Counted from the first letter of the stretch, positions 7,541-17,285 are shown. The stretch is DNA of 35,085 nt from Hyphomicrobiales bacterium (GCA_900471925.1 UCGV01000022.1:1-35085), one strand, 5' to 3'. Translations and numbers: made by a program. Notes: a model not told the origin generated them from the sequence alone.

Positions 7541-10500
7541 TCGCCAACCTTGAAGACGATCTGCAAGAAGTCCGGCCGATTTTCGACGAGATCGGCAAGG
7601 AAGAGCGGAGCTTCGTCGATCGGAATGACATGGGTGAACAAATGTTCCCGGATGGCCTGACCTTCGGCTGCGAGAAGATCGATGGTTGCATGCGCAAGCC
7701 TCGAGCGATTCCAGAAGGGTGTTAGAACGCGGGGTACGCGGTTAATTTGTGCGCAACGGAGGCTCAGGCCATTGTGATGGAATTCTTCCCCCAGCCGCAG
7801 TGCTCCAGCACCCTGCTGGTAAAAGGCAAGATCAATGACCGTTCCTTGCGGTCGCAGCGCCTTGAACGCCGCATGAAGGCTGCCGGGGTCTGCACGCGTC
7901 TGGAAGACGAAGTCTGCGCCACGGCCCATCCCTCCATCGTGCCAGCGGGCTTTTGCATGCTGCCACGCCTGGTCCTCGGTCATGGCCGTCAGTCCCATTG
8001 CCTCCGCCTTGCCACGGCGGAAGCCGGAAGGGTCGGTAATGACCACCTCTGACGCTCCGCATGATCTGGCAAAGAGAGCCGTCATCATACCGACCATACC
8101 GGCACCGATGACGAGGATAGGGCGGCCATTTACGCCGGCGCCAAGGGTCGCAACATTTGTGCCGAAAGATTCGGCGTCGGCATGCAGAATACCGTTAGCG
8201 GCAATTGGGCCCATCTGGGCGACGAGCACCCCAAGCAGCGGATCGATTTGCGGCGGCAACGGGATCAGCACATCTTGAAACGGATCTGCGGTATGCCCTG
8301 TCTTGTGAGCGTAGGTCGTTGCAACAACCGCGCCGTCGGCGATGCCCTCAGCGCGGGACTGAGAGACGCGCGCGACTTCCATGTAGCCGAGAAAGGGCAC
8401 GGGGTAATGAAGGTCGGGTTCGTTTTTGACAAATATGCCACGGCTTACGTCGAAACGAGAGCGAAAATAGGGGTTGGTGTTTTTCAGAAAGGTCATTTCG
8501 GTACCAGCCGAAAATCCGCTGTAGAGCGTATCGAGCCGGACCTGTCCGTCCGCCGGCGGCCCCTCCTCGTAATCGAAAAAATAGGCCCGGCCCGGTGCTT
8601 CGATGCCCAGGGAGCGGATTTTGCGATAACCCGGCGCGAGTTCGGCGCGGGTATTTGCAGCCTGTTGAACTTGGAGCGGTGCCGGGTCGCGCCGCTGAAC
8701 ACATGGTTGATCAAGATGCACGGGGTTGCCGAGCCGGGCAGAGGAAACGACCGCCAGCGAAACGCGATGGGTGGCAAGCGCCTCGCTATAGGGACAGCGA
8801 ATGCGGTTTTCGCCTCCCCGAACGGCATCAATGAAATCGCGGTCCTCGCGCCAGACCGGGTCTCCATCGGCACTGCGCACCGGCCGACCTTTTCCGACAT
8901 CTACCATGATCTCCCGGTCGGTCAGTTCGATCGCCAGGCGATCGGCAAAAATATGCAAGCCGACGCGATGGCTCCAGCCTAGTAGACAGGTCGAGGCGAT
9001 GTTGGCGATGATGCCGTTGTCAAATGTCAGGTTGGCGGTGGTGGCGATTGGCACATCGAGACCGGGAAATTCCTGCCTGTCCATGTGCCTGACCCGACCA
9101 TAGACATCGGTGACTTCGCCGATCAGAAAGCGGCAAAGGTCGATAAGATGGGTTGCCTGTTCAATCATCTGGCCGCCGGACTGGTCTTCCTTCCACCACC
9201 ATTGCGGCGCTGGCGTCGCGTCCAGCCAGTACCCCGACAGGAGTTGGGCAGGGTTGTCGCGCAGCAAGGTTCGGGCTTCATCAACGATGTCCAGATAGCG
9301 CCAATGGTAACCGACAGCCGTCACGATTTTGCTCTGCGTGACGGCATCGGAAATCAACTCGGCGGTCGCAAGATCCAAGGATACCGGCTTTTCCACGAAG
9401 AATGGGATGGCACGCTCGATCAAGTCGCGTTCGGGCTCTCCGTGGGCGAACGGCGGAATGCAGACGTAGACGGCATCCGGCCGGACGGCATCCAGCATCG
9501 CGCGATGGTTCGAGAACGACCTCGCGCCGAAACACATCGCAGCCTTGTCGGCCCGCTCCAGGTCGGGGTCGGCAAAGCCGACAAGTTCGACGTCGTTGAA
9601 ACCGGAAAGAATATCGAGATGCCGCTGCGCGATGCCCCCTGCCCCAATGAAGGCCAGACGTGTCTTTTGCATGGAATTGTCCTTCCGCACCTGCGGTGCT
9701 TTCTCAAAGATGACCCGGTCATAGATAGCAGCGGTGGCCGTCGCCATTGTGCTGGCGGAGAAGTGGTGTTGAAAACGGTCCCGACCGACGCTTGCAGCCT
9801 TGGACAATTGATCAGGCCCTGCGAGCGCCTTCACGATTATAGCCGCCAAGTCCTGAGGGTTGCCGGGTTCGGCGTAAAACGCGTGATCGTCGCCGAGCGC
9901 CTCCAAAGTCCCGCCGATCCGTGTCGCCGCAACGGGAAGGCCTGATGCCATGGCCTCCAAGATGACAAGCGGGAGGCCCTCAAAGAGAGAGGGAAGGACG
10001 AAGAGATCGGCAATGGCCATCAGGGTGGGGACATCGGGCCTCTGCCCGAGAAATCGCACCCGTTCAATGAGCCCAAGCCTGGCGGCAAGATGTTTGATAT
10101 TTCCCTGTTCCTCCCCCGACCCGACCAGCAGGAGGGTCAAATCCGGGTGGGCCAACAGGATTGCCGGCATGGCGCGTATCAGCGTTGCGTGATCTTTCTG
10201 AGCCGTAAAACGAGCAACCGTGAGCAACACCTTTCCGGTGACGGCCAACTCTTGTTTCAGCCCATCGCCAAAGCCCGGGTTGTCGGGAGGAAAAATGCCG
10301 TTATGAACGACACTCAATCGTTCGGCAGGCAAATGCTTCAAGAAGCTTTGACGCGATGCCTCCGAGACGAGGATCAGGTGCGAAACCTGTCGTGTCTCAT
10401 TTTGATAATGTGCCTGTTGTTCAGGCTCTGTCAGGAGATAGGGTAGATGTTCCGTCCGGATCGTCGGAATGCCTTTGGCGATGCCGGCGGCGGCGAGCTC

Positions 10501-10782
10501 ATGGCCCTCCCAGCCAATGCCGGCGTGGATATGGAGGAGATCGACATCCGCGTCATCCAGCCAGCGGCGGAATTCGGCGTGACCTGCGGCAAGTTTCACG
10601 CCAAGCCCATAGCGAGCCGCGCGTCGCAGCATGCCCGCTTCGTCTTGTAACAACAGCGCCAGCGTAACATCGAAACGCTCGGAAAGTCCGCGTCCAAGAA
10701 CAAGCATATGCTCTCCCAGTCCCGATGGGTCCTGGCTATCACTGGCCAATATGATCCGCGATTTCCTATTCAATCTCGGCAC
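7537..10782 (-). CDS. Triple fusion: GT4 glycosyltransferase + Gfo/Idh/MocA oxidoreductase + MDR dehydrogenase
   Basis: 1081 residues with three enzyme domains. Residues 1-365: GT4 glycosyltransferase (GLGEHMLVLGRGL near the N-terminus; E-x7-E in FEGLPLVILEAMASG). Residues 371-690: Gfo/Idh/MocA NAD(P)-dependent sugar oxidoreductase (IGAGGIAQRH Rossmann motif; EKP active-site motif in FVEKPVSLD). Residues about 700-1081: medium-chain dehydrogenase/reductase-like domain (SGFSAGTEM, then IGAGMVGMMTALFA). The last two domains together resemble the bi-domain oxidoreductases of polysaccharide clusters; their fusion to a glycosyltransferase is notable. The likely job is oxidation or reduction of a nucleotide sugar or glycan coupled to transfer. 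The start is GTG at 10782, overlapping the upstream gene by 17 nt; the stop overlaps the downstream start by 4 nt. An internal ribosome site precedes Met371. Confidence 0.9.
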   Translation of the reverse strand: MPRLNRKSRIILASDSQDPSGLGEHMLVLGRGLSERFDVTLALLLQDEAGMLRRAARYGLGVKLAAGHAEFRRWLDDADVDLLHIHAGIGWEGHELAAAGIAKGIPTIRTEHLPYLLTEPEQQAHYQNETRQVSHLILVSEASRQSFLKHLPAERLSVVHNGIFPPDNPGFGDGLKQELAVTGKVLLTVARFTAQKDHATLIRAMPAILLAHPDLTLLLVGSGEEQGNIKHLAARLGLIERVRFLGQRPDVPTLMAIADLFVLPSLFEGLPLVILEAMASGLPVAATRIGGTLEALGDDHAFYAEPGNPQDLAAIIVKALAGPDQLSKAASVGRDRFQHHFSASTMATATAAIYDRVIFEKAPQVRKDNSMQKTRLAFIGAGGIAQRHLDILSGFNDVELVGFADPDLERADKAAMCFGARSFSNHRAMLDAVRPDAVYVCIPPFAHGEPERDLIERAIPFFVEKPVSLDLATAELISDAVTQSKIVTAVGYHWRYLDIVDEARTLLRDNPAQLLSGYWLDATPAPQWWWKEDQSGGQMIEQATHLIDLCRFLIGEVTDVYGRVRHMDRQEFPGLDVPIATTANLTFDNGIIANIASTCLLGWSHRVGLHIFADRLAIELTDREIMVDVGKGRPVRSADGDPVWREDRDFIDAVRGGENRIRCPYSEALATHRVSLAVVSSARLGNPVHLDQPCVQRRDPAPLQVQQAANTRAELAPGYRKIRSLGIEAPGRAYFFDYEEGPPADGQVRLDTLYSGFSAGTEMTFLKNTNPYFRSRFDVSRGIFVKNEPDLHYPVPFLGYMEVARVSQSRAEGIADGAVVATTYAHKTGHTADPFQDVLIPLPPQIDPLLGVLVAQMGPIAANGILHADAESFGTNVATLGAGVNGRPILVIGAGMVGMMTALFARSCGASEVVITDPSGFRRGKAEAMGLTAMTEDQAWQHAKARWHDGGMGRGADFVFQTRADPGSLHAAFKALRPQGTVIDLAFYQQGAGALRLGEEFHHNGLSLRCAQINRVPRVLTPFWNRSRLAHATIDLLAAEGQAIREHLFTHVIPIDEAPLFLADLVENRPDFLQIVFKVGE
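9670..9687 (-). promoter_or_regulatory. Internal ribosome binding site and ATG at the GT / oxidoreductase junction
   Basis: On the minus strand GGAAGGA (9686-9680) lies 7 nt before an in-frame ATG (9672-9670), exactly where the Gfo/Idh/MocA domain begins (Met371, MQKTRLAFIGAGG). This is what the start of a free-standing gene would look like. It suggests either a recent fusion of two genes or production of a second, shorter protein from the same message. Confidence 0.6.
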
Positions 10783-13123
10783 CCATCAGGGCACTATCAA
10801 CGCCATGCCGATTTTTCAGGCGCCGGTAGATTGAAAGCGCCTGTGCGACGACCTGATCCATATTGTAATATTTGTAGGTTGCGAGGCGGCCGGCGAAGGT
10901 CACGTCATCGCGTTGGCGGGCCAGCACCTCGTACTGCCTGTAGAGCGCCTGATTTTCAGGACGCGGAATGGGATAATAAGGGTCTCCGGCCGCATGGGCA
11001 TATTCGTAGCTGATGCTCGTCTTTGGATGGACCTGGCCGGTCAGATGCTTATATTCCGTGATCCGTGTGTATGGGACGTCTTCGGATGGAAAGTTGACGA
11101 CACCGACAGGGAGCATGCGCCGCATCTCGTGCGTCTCATGACGGAACTCGAGGCTCCGATAGGGCAGTCGTCCAAAACGAAAATCGAAATATTCGTCGAT
11201 CGGACCTGTGAAAATCGTGTGTGCGGCGCGGCAGTTGTGCCGGATCTCGGAAAAGTCGGCGCCGACCAGAACCACGATGTTGCTGTGATCCAGCATTCGC
11301 TCAAACATGCGGGTATAGCCCTCGCGCGGCATCGCCTGAAACGTGTCCAGGAAGTACCTGTCGTCCTCATTGACCCGGGTCGGCACGCGTGCGGTGACGG
11401 AACGATCGAGTTCTGCCGGATCCAGACCCCATTGCTTGCGGGTATAGCCCTCAAAAAAAGTCTGATAGAGGTCAGGACCAACCTGGGAAAGGACGACGTC
11501 ACGGGATGTGACGACCGGGTCGCAGGACATGGCGCGGTCGGCCAGGAATTGCGCGACCGCCTCGTCGTTTTGAAGAGCGAGCCCGTAGAGGTTATTCAAT
11601 GTGGTGCGATTGATCGGGATCGGCAGCCGCAAATTCCCGACCTGGGCAAGAACGCGATGTTCGTAAGGACGCCAGGCGGTGAAGCGCGAGAGATAGGCAA
11701 AAACATCTTCACTGTTTGTGTGGAAAATGTGCGGTCCATATTTATGGACCAGAATGCCGGCTTCGTCGTAATGATCATAGGCATTGCCGCCGATATGGGG
11801 CCGCCGGTCGCATATCAAAACACGTTTCTTTCCGTCTGCGGCGAGACGCTCCGCGAGAACAGAACCGGCAAATCCGGCTCCAACGATCAGATAGTCATAG
11901 GATCGATCAAGAACAGAACGGTCGGTGGGCGGACGTGCTGCCCGTCTGTGATCCGTCGGCATGTCCCTGGCCGCGACAACATCTGCGACGATGGCCGACA
12001 TGCTCTGGAACGTGGCATCCCAGGACGACTGGGCAAGGATCTCGTCGACCGCATCTAGCCATTCCCCATTGGACCGGCCGAGTTCGATCGCGCCGTCGCA
12101 GGCCCGGGCAAAGTCCTCCGTCTCGTCCGCCAGGAACACTCCCGCGACGGCCGCATATGTTCGGACGACATCGACGATCTTCGTGCTGACGACGGGACGA
12201 CCGGCAGCGAGATATTCCGGCGTTTTCGTCGGACTGATGAAGCGCGTCGCGTCGTTCATGGCGAAGGGCATCAGCGCCGCGTCCCAACCCGACAGATAGG
12301 CCGGCAGGTCGGCATAGGCCTTTTGACCAAGATAGTGGATGTTGGGCGCGCGCGGCAGGTCGTCGCTCGAGATCTTGACGACCGGCCCCAGGAACACAAA
12401 CGACAGGTCTGGGCGCGCTTTGGCAAGCGAGCCGATCAATGCGAGGTCAAGCCTCTCGTCAATGACGCCATAATAGCCAAGTCGGGGACCCGGGATGCCG
12501 GTCTGGTCAGCTGGCTGCGGCAATGCCTTGCGTGCTGCGTGGAAATGCTCCTTGTCAACACCGGAGGGAAAGGCGAAAATATTGTCGTGGCGATCTTTCT
12601 TCGCCTCGTAGAGGCTGAGCCCGCCGGTAAAAACCGCGTCCGCAGCTGCGATCAGAGCCTGTTCGGCCCCCTTCAGCTGCGATGGCGCATTCTTGAAGTT
12701 CGAAAGCTCGTCCATGCAATCATAGATGACGGCTGCGGCATCGACGTGATTGGCGAACGCGTGCATCAGCGGTGTATAAAACCACAGAATCGGGCGTTTG
12801 CCGCCATGCAGCAACAGCAGCTCGTCCAGAAGTCGACGAAGCCCGGCCTCGCGCTCCTGCACATTCCACCCCTGCGGAATCCGTGGCCGGATCGCTTTGA
12901 CGCTCGTCCCCTCGAAGGGGTGAATTTCCAGATACGGCAAATGGTGGTCGGTCGGTATGAATTCCTCAAAGAAGAAGACCTGTCGCGCGTTGGAGAAACG
13001 GCGCATGAGATGCTGTGGTCTCTGAAGTACGAAGTCCCACCTCAAGTGGGAAAAGCAGACAAGTGGACTGGGGTTCTCCTGGGACTTCACGGAAGGCTGG
13101 GGGAAAGAATGCAGCAGATTCAT
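10766..13123 (-). CDS. Fusion: glycosyltransferase + UDP-galactopyranose mutase (Glf)
   Basis: 785 residues. About 20-390: GT-B glycosyltransferase-like domain (FSHLRWDFVLQRPQHLM near the N-terminus; LGYYGVIDERLDL; SPTKTPEYLAAGRPVVST as the donor-site loop). From about 409 to the end: a complete UDP-galactopyranose mutase of normal length (about 376 aa), with the FAD-binding VGAGFAGSVLAERLA and the Glf signature KYGPHIFHT (about 461-469). Glf makes UDP-galactofuranose, so the fused transferase may use that donor (inference). ATG at 13123 is chosen: GAGG lies 7 nt before it, and an exact stress promoter at 13152-13176 lies across the longer in-frame start at 13171, which would therefore not be on the transcript. 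The 3' end overlaps the next gene by 17 nt. Confidence 0.93.
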   Translation of the reverse strand: MNLLHSFPQPSVKSQENPSPLVCFSHLRWDFVLQRPQHLMRRFSNARQVFFFEEFIPTDHHLPYLEIHPFEGTSVKAIRPRIPQGWNVQEREAGLRRLLDELLLLHGGKRPILWFYTPLMHAFANHVDAAAVIYDCMDELSNFKNAPSQLKGAEQALIAAADAVFTGGLSLYEAKKDRHDNIFAFPSGVDKEHFHAARKALPQPADQTGIPGPRLGYYGVIDERLDLALIGSLAKARPDLSFVFLGPVVKISSDDLPRAPNIHYLGQKAYADLPAYLSGWDAALMPFAMNDATRFISPTKTPEYLAAGRPVVSTKIVDVVRTYAAVAGVFLADETEDFARACDGAIELGRSNGEWLDAVDEILAQSSWDATFQSMSAIVADVVAARDMPTDHRRAARPPTDRSVLDRSYDYLIVGAGFAGSVLAERLAADGKKRVLICDRRPHIGGNAYDHYDEAGILVHKYGPHIFHTNSEDVFAYLSRFTAWRPYEHRVLAQVGNLRLPIPINRTTLNNLYGLALQNDEAVAQFLADRAMSCDPVVTSRDVVLSQVGPDLYQTFFEGYTRKQWGLDPAELDRSVTARVPTRVNEDDRYFLDTFQAMPREGYTRMFERMLDHSNIVVLVGADFSEIRHNCRAAHTIFTGPIDEYFDFRFGRLPYRSLEFRHETHEMRRMLPVGVVNFPSEDVPYTRITEYKHLTGQVHPKTSISYEYAHAAGDPYYPIPRPENQALYRQYEVLARQRDDVTFAGRLATYKYYNMDQVVAQALSIYRRLKNRHGVDSALMGAEIE

Positions 13124-13151
13124 CGAAAAACCTCGTGACAACTGCGGCCCG

Positions 13152-13176
13152 AACCTTAAAGGACGTGACATGTTCC
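13152..13176 (-). promoter_or_regulatory. EcfG-type promoter inside the glycan operon, before the GT-Glf gene
   Basis: GGAAC (13176-13172), N17, GTT (13154-13152) on the minus strand, in the 67-nt gap between the first and second glycan genes. The -10 element is about 29 nt before the chosen ATG. It gives the last three genes their own stress start and rules against the 13171 start codon. Confidence 0.8.
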
Positions 13177-13190
13177 GGTGGCCGCACGTT

Positions 13191-14357
13191 TTAGTCAGGG
13201 CGGAGGCTTTTCATGATTGCCTCGAGCCGTTGCAGCGTATGTGGCCATGTCCATTCGGACTGCACGACCGCGCGCGGCGAGAAGCTGTGAAGGCGCCCGA
13301 GCATGGCGCGAATGCCAGTGTGAAAATCATGCGGAGGGGCAGCCAGCCCGGTCCGCGGCGTGATATATTGCAGCCCGCAACTGAGCTGATTATTTGCAAG
13401 AACGGGAATGCCCGCAAGCATGTATTCGGTCAGGATGGCCGGCGCGCCATCATCGATACCGCAGACGACGCCGATCCGCGCCAGGTTCATCAGCCGGTTC
13501 ACCTCGCTGAACGAAACGCCGGGTGGCCCGATGAAATCGACGTTGAGCCCAAGCTCGTCAACCCTGCAGTGCAGGTCATCGATCGTCTCTCCATAGCCGC
13601 AGACGCAAAGTGTTCGGAGGGATCGCGGCAATCTCTTCAATGCTTCGAACAAAATGTCATGACGCTTGTAAGGTTGCGCCGCGGCGACATAAATCACGTC
13701 GTAAGCCTTCGGCAGGCCAAGCGGTTTGAATGTCACGTCGGAGGCGAATTCGGGACCAATCGGCATGATCACGGTCGCCATTTCGGGATGCCGTTGCCGT
13801 ACCACGTCCGACTGCCACTCGGCGCCGGTGAGGACAAGATCGAAATGGCGGCTCACCTCGAAGGGAACGCGAAGGGCCGGTGCATCAATGGAGTTGTAGA
13901 TCTTGAAACTGTGGCGACAGGCCTTCAAAACGTCCTCACAGATCCCAAGACCCCAGACACACAGGATCGAAGGAGGACCGAAGGCTTCGATATGTCCCAA
14001 CATGTCGTTGGAAGCGAACGGTGCGGCTGGCCCGTTGAGTCGAAATCTGCGGCCCACCAGGGCCGGATGGCGTCCCTGGTCTGCGGGCGGCACGTCCCCC
14101 CTCCAATGGCTCCAGATTTCCGCACAATCAATACGGCCCGTTTTGACCATAGCCAGTGGGAGCCGCTCGAGATAGCCGCCCTCTACCTCGACCGTTTTCA
14201 AAGGCTGGGCCTTGGGGGGAGAGCCACGCGCGCCGGAGAGCCATTCGTCTCGGAAGGCAACCGGGCTTGGAAGGGGAGCATCGCTCCACTCTCCATCCAG
14301 GAAATCGCTGATGATCACAATACGGGAGGGGACCGACGAGGAAGTCTTTGACGTCAT
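13191..14357 (-). CDS. Glycosyltransferase (GT4-like), first gene of the glycan operon
   Basis: 388 residues with a GT-B fold pattern: the C-terminal half has YDVIYVAAAQPYKRHDILFEAL and the donor-site motif DDGAPAILTEYMLAGIPVLAN, in which an acidic residue replaces the usual first Glu of E-x7-E. The N-terminal acceptor half contains GPPSILCVWGLGICEDVL and is less conserved. It has no signal peptide, so it should act in the cytoplasm or at the inner membrane face. ATG at 14357 is preferred over the long frame start at 14492: AAGGAG is 5 nt upstream, and the EcfG-type promoter at 14461-14485 lies between the two. It begins the four-gene minus-strand glycan operon. Acceptor and donor are unknown. 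Confidence 0.85.
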   Translation of the reverse strand: MTSKTSSSVPSRIVIISDFLDGEWSDAPLPSPVAFRDEWLSGARGSPPKAQPLKTVEVEGGYLERLPLAMVKTGRIDCAEIWSHWRGDVPPADQGRHPALVGRRFRLNGPAAPFASNDMLGHIEAFGPPSILCVWGLGICEDVLKACRHSFKIYNSIDAPALRVPFEVSRHFDLVLTGAEWQSDVVRQRHPEMATVIMPIGPEFASDVTFKPLGLPKAYDVIYVAAAQPYKRHDILFEALKRLPRSLRTLCVCGYGETIDDLHCRVDELGLNVDFIGPPGVSFSEVNRLMNLARIGVVCGIDDGAPAILTEYMLAGIPVLANNQLSCGLQYITPRTGLAAPPHDFHTGIRAMLGRLHSFSPRAVVQSEWTWPHTLQRLEAIMKSLRPD

Positions 14358-14460
14358 CAGATCTCCTTTGGCGCACCGTGCAGACAGAAAAGGCGTGGTC
14401 AGCGCGTGTTGTGTCCGGCAAGGCTCCCGCCTGTCGAAGCGACCGGTCAGGTGGCGGCCT

Positions 14461-14485
14461 AACCCTCCTGACCTTGATTTGTTCC
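14461..14485 (-). promoter_or_regulatory. EcfG-type promoter of the glycan operon
   Basis: GGAAC (14485-14481), N17, GTT (14463-14461) on the minus strand. The leader to the ATG at 14357 would be about 97 nt. Confidence 0.75.
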
Positions 14486-15210
14486 TCTGCAACCGGACTC
14501 ACGCCGTTCAACCAATCTTGCCGGAGAGGAGCCGTTGCTTTGGGCTGTCGTTATCTGGAGATCAGATGGAAGACGGCATGTCCAACGTCGTGCGCGGTGG
14601 AAGAGACAAAAATCAACAATGCGACAAACCCGAATACCTTTGGGCGCTCGGTTGAAAGTTAGGCACACCTCGCCGACGCGGCGGCGCAGGGCGCAGCGGG
14701 TCCGGCGGGAGAACCACCCGGCATCTATCGGCTCCAACCGATCGCGGCAGAGGATGATCGCAGCTGGGCGGATTGGCCCGGTCATGGTGGTCGTTGCGGT
14801 CAGAACGACGGGCGATGCGCGGATCGTTGCGGCGAGCCGTGAATTCGACTTCATGGAAATTGATGCGGCACCGGCAGAGGATGTGACGACGATCAAAGCG
14901 AGTGCCTTTCGCGACCAAAAATCTTTTCACAGTCATCGAAATCGACCGGACGGCACGGATGGGGTGCGGGGCATTCTTGAAGGTGACATTTCGGTGGATA
15001 CGATCCGACCCGTGCAGCCAGATTGCGTGTCCGATTAAAGTGGCCAGGCCTGGTCAACGCGCTCATATCGTCGGACGAGGTCTGGGCTGGCGCTCTCCTT
15101 CTCAAACGACTGTTCAGCATCAAGCGACCACGGCGTGAGCGAATTTCAGGATGTAGAGCGCATCGCAATGCCGGACGTTTCTGCGGCGGGGACGTGAAGA
15201 ATGCACCCAG
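14486..15210. other. Gene-poor spacer between LOV kinase and glycan operon
   Basis: 725 bp. The best frame is a plus-strand stretch ending at 15038 (from about ATG 14752: RIGPVMVVVAVRTTGDARIV.., about 95 aa) with tolerable codon use but no ribosome site and no recognisable domain. The minus-strand frames here are Arg-rich shadows. It may be decayed coding sequence. I do not call a gene. Confidence 0.4.
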
Positions 15211-16248
15211 TTACGCATTCGTGTCGGGGCCGGCCATAATGTCGATTTCCACAGTGACCCCGGTCTTTCTCCAATTGCGGCTGATGCTTCCTTGGAGTTG
15301 TTTTTCAACAAGTGCCGCAACGATCATCGTCCCAAAACCTCCGAGACGTGCATGCATGATTGTCCGCCCAGCCCGTTCTATCCAGGTCAAATGCAGTTTT
15401 CGCTGGTCCGACACTGGCTTCCAGTGGATGGAAAGCGTGCCTCCGCTTTCACGGGCAAGAGATCCATGCGTCAGCGCATTGACGGCCAGCTCGTGGACGA
15501 TAAGCGACAGTGGCTGGACGGCGGCCGGAGCAACGAGAAACTCGGGTCCGGCGAGCGATATTTTTTCTTTCAGATATTTTGAAAGCTGCGCCTCGATGAT
15601 CTTTCGCACATCGACTGCCTGCCATGAAGATTGTGAAAGAAGCGCATGCGCTTGTGCCAGAGATTGGATGCGCTGCTGGACCGCTGAGGCGTAGGCGGCT
15701 GCGTCCTCGGCTTTACTCAGACGGACAATGCTGTCGACAATGGCAAGGACATTTTTGACCCGATGATCGACTTCCATCAGAAGTCGATGCTCGGATGCCT
15801 CGAGCGCGTGAACTTTTCTATTTTCCGTGACATCAATCTGCGAGGCAAAGTAGTAGGCAACCTCGCCCTCCTCATCCAGGATCGGGCTGAGGTGGAGTTG
15901 ATTCCAGAAGGGCGAGCCGTCCTTCTTGTAGTTCAGAAGCTCGACATTGGCGCCCCTGCCGGCTGTGATTGCAGAGCGCAATTCGGCAACGGCTGAGGGC
16001 GACGTACCCACTCCCTGCAGGAACCTGCAGTTTTTTCCCAGGATCTCTTCGGCGCCGTAGCCTGTCAGGTCGAGAAATGCCTGATTGGCAAGGACGATGG
16101 GATTGTCAGGCTGGCGAGCGTCGGTGAGGACGATGGGCATTCTGGTACGCTCGAACGCTGCCGCACTCAGTTCCTTGTGGTCTTTCCGCCCGATCGGGGA
16201 CGAGACGGTTGGTTCATCGCCGTGAACGGGACTGCCGGACGCTGCCAC
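15211..16248 (-). CDS. LOV-domain HWE histidine kinase (blue-light sensor)
   Basis: 345 residues. Residues about 28-145 are a LOV-type PAS domain with the full flavin signature GKNCRFLQG; Cys74 is the residue that forms the light-induced FMN adduct. Residues about 150-340 are an HWE-family kinase: phospho-acceptor His162 in EVDHRVKN, N-box HELAVNALTHGSL and the W-x-E motif (TWIER) that names the family. It has no membrane segment, so it is cytosolic. The start is GTG with GAGGT 6 nt upstream. Related LOV kinases are known in Brucella (virulence, general stress) and Rhizobium leguminosarum (attachment, exopolysaccharide, nodulation). No response regulator is encoded beside it, so signalling must go to a partner elsewhere, plausibly PhyR (inference). 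No stress promoter is seen upstream. Confidence 0.95.
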   Translation of the reverse strand: MAASGSPVHGDEPTVSSPIGRKDHKELSAAAFERTRMPIVLTDARQPDNPIVLANQAFLDLTGYGAEEILGKNCRFLQGVGTSPSAVAELRSAITAGRGANVELLNYKKDGSPFWNQLHLSPILDEEGEVAYYFASQIDVTENRKVHALEASEHRLLMEVDHRVKNVLAIVDSIVRLSKAEDAAAYASAVQQRIQSLAQAHALLSQSSWQAVDVRKIIEAQLSKYLKEKISLAGPEFLVAPAAVQPLSLIVHELAVNALTHGSLARESGGTLSIHWKPVSDQRKLHLTWIERAGRTIMHARLGGFGTMIVAALVEKQLQGSISRNWRKTGVTVEIDIMAGPDTNA

Positions 16249-17236
16249 ACACGCACCTCATTTTATCTGTGACAAATTAACTCAGCGTGCGGGCAAAGGT
16301 TTCTTCGGTCGAATGGATTTCGGTTCAGCGGGTGAGCCAGCACGGCCGATTGAACAGGTCAGCCCCGAAAACGTTTTGCTTTCAGCCGACCAATCGACCG
16401 CGACGAAGCAATATATATCGTCGCCATTCGGGGACCGGCAGGCATAAGAGGGTTTTGCCAGAGACGGATATGGCCTGTCGGAAGGGGAGTATGAAAAGCT
16501 CTCAGTGGCCTGCTCAGAAAAAGCCCCCTGCACGTTTAAACTGAAGCGACGCTGCCGGTGCGGCGGTTGGCAGGGCGACAAACGGCATGGGGGCGCACGT
16601 TTCAGGGAGCATGCCGATCATGGAGCAAGTCTTACGAAACTGGGGGCAATCCCCTTGCCTTAGCACGCATCAGCGTTTAGCACGCCGGCCTCTCGAAAGG
16701 GCGAATGCGCAAACGCCCTCGATCCAGGAGAAGACCGAGGACGTTGGCATGCCGTCTGGACGTGGCGGTCGGGATCTCCGACATGCTCCGGAAGGGGTGA
16801 AGAGCTGCCATGCCCGGATGCGAACATCGACAGCGGGCGCTTGTTCCCACATCGTTCAACCAAAGCTCGTAAACGGCGCGGCCCTCGACATCGCCAGCTC
16901 ATGCACCATGCTTGGCGACAAGGGTTTGCGGGCGTGCACCTGCTGCCGGGACTGCCTGATGCCATCATGACCGGCCTCGACATCGAAGGCAGCATGTGGG
17001 AATCGCATGCTCGACGTTTTCGCCTTGCCGACCACCACTGCATGTCTGCCGCGTAGAAACGCTGGCCTGTGGCGAACTAGACCTCGACCGTGCGCACGCT
17101 CGAGACCGGACCAAGATGCAGCCGAAAAAAATCGCACGGTATCGGACAACCCTTGCTTCGTCTGCCACTTACCGATCGGACTTGACGTTGATATTTCAGG
17201 CATCTCAGCGAGGCCGGTCCGTACGGTTTCGTACCG
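16249..17236. other. Gene-poor spacer between LOV kinase and sigma factor
   Basis: Nearly 1 kb. A minus-strand frame at 16282-16581 (up to 99 aa, ..SYACRSPNGDDIYCFVAVDW..) lies just before the LOV gene, but it has no ribosome site and no familiar domain. Plus-strand frames from 16587 look like shadows. Nothing is called. Confidence 0.4.
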
Positions 17237-17285
17237 GGAACTCTGACCGATATCGTGCATTCTCCTTTTTTCACAGGAGCTTCGC

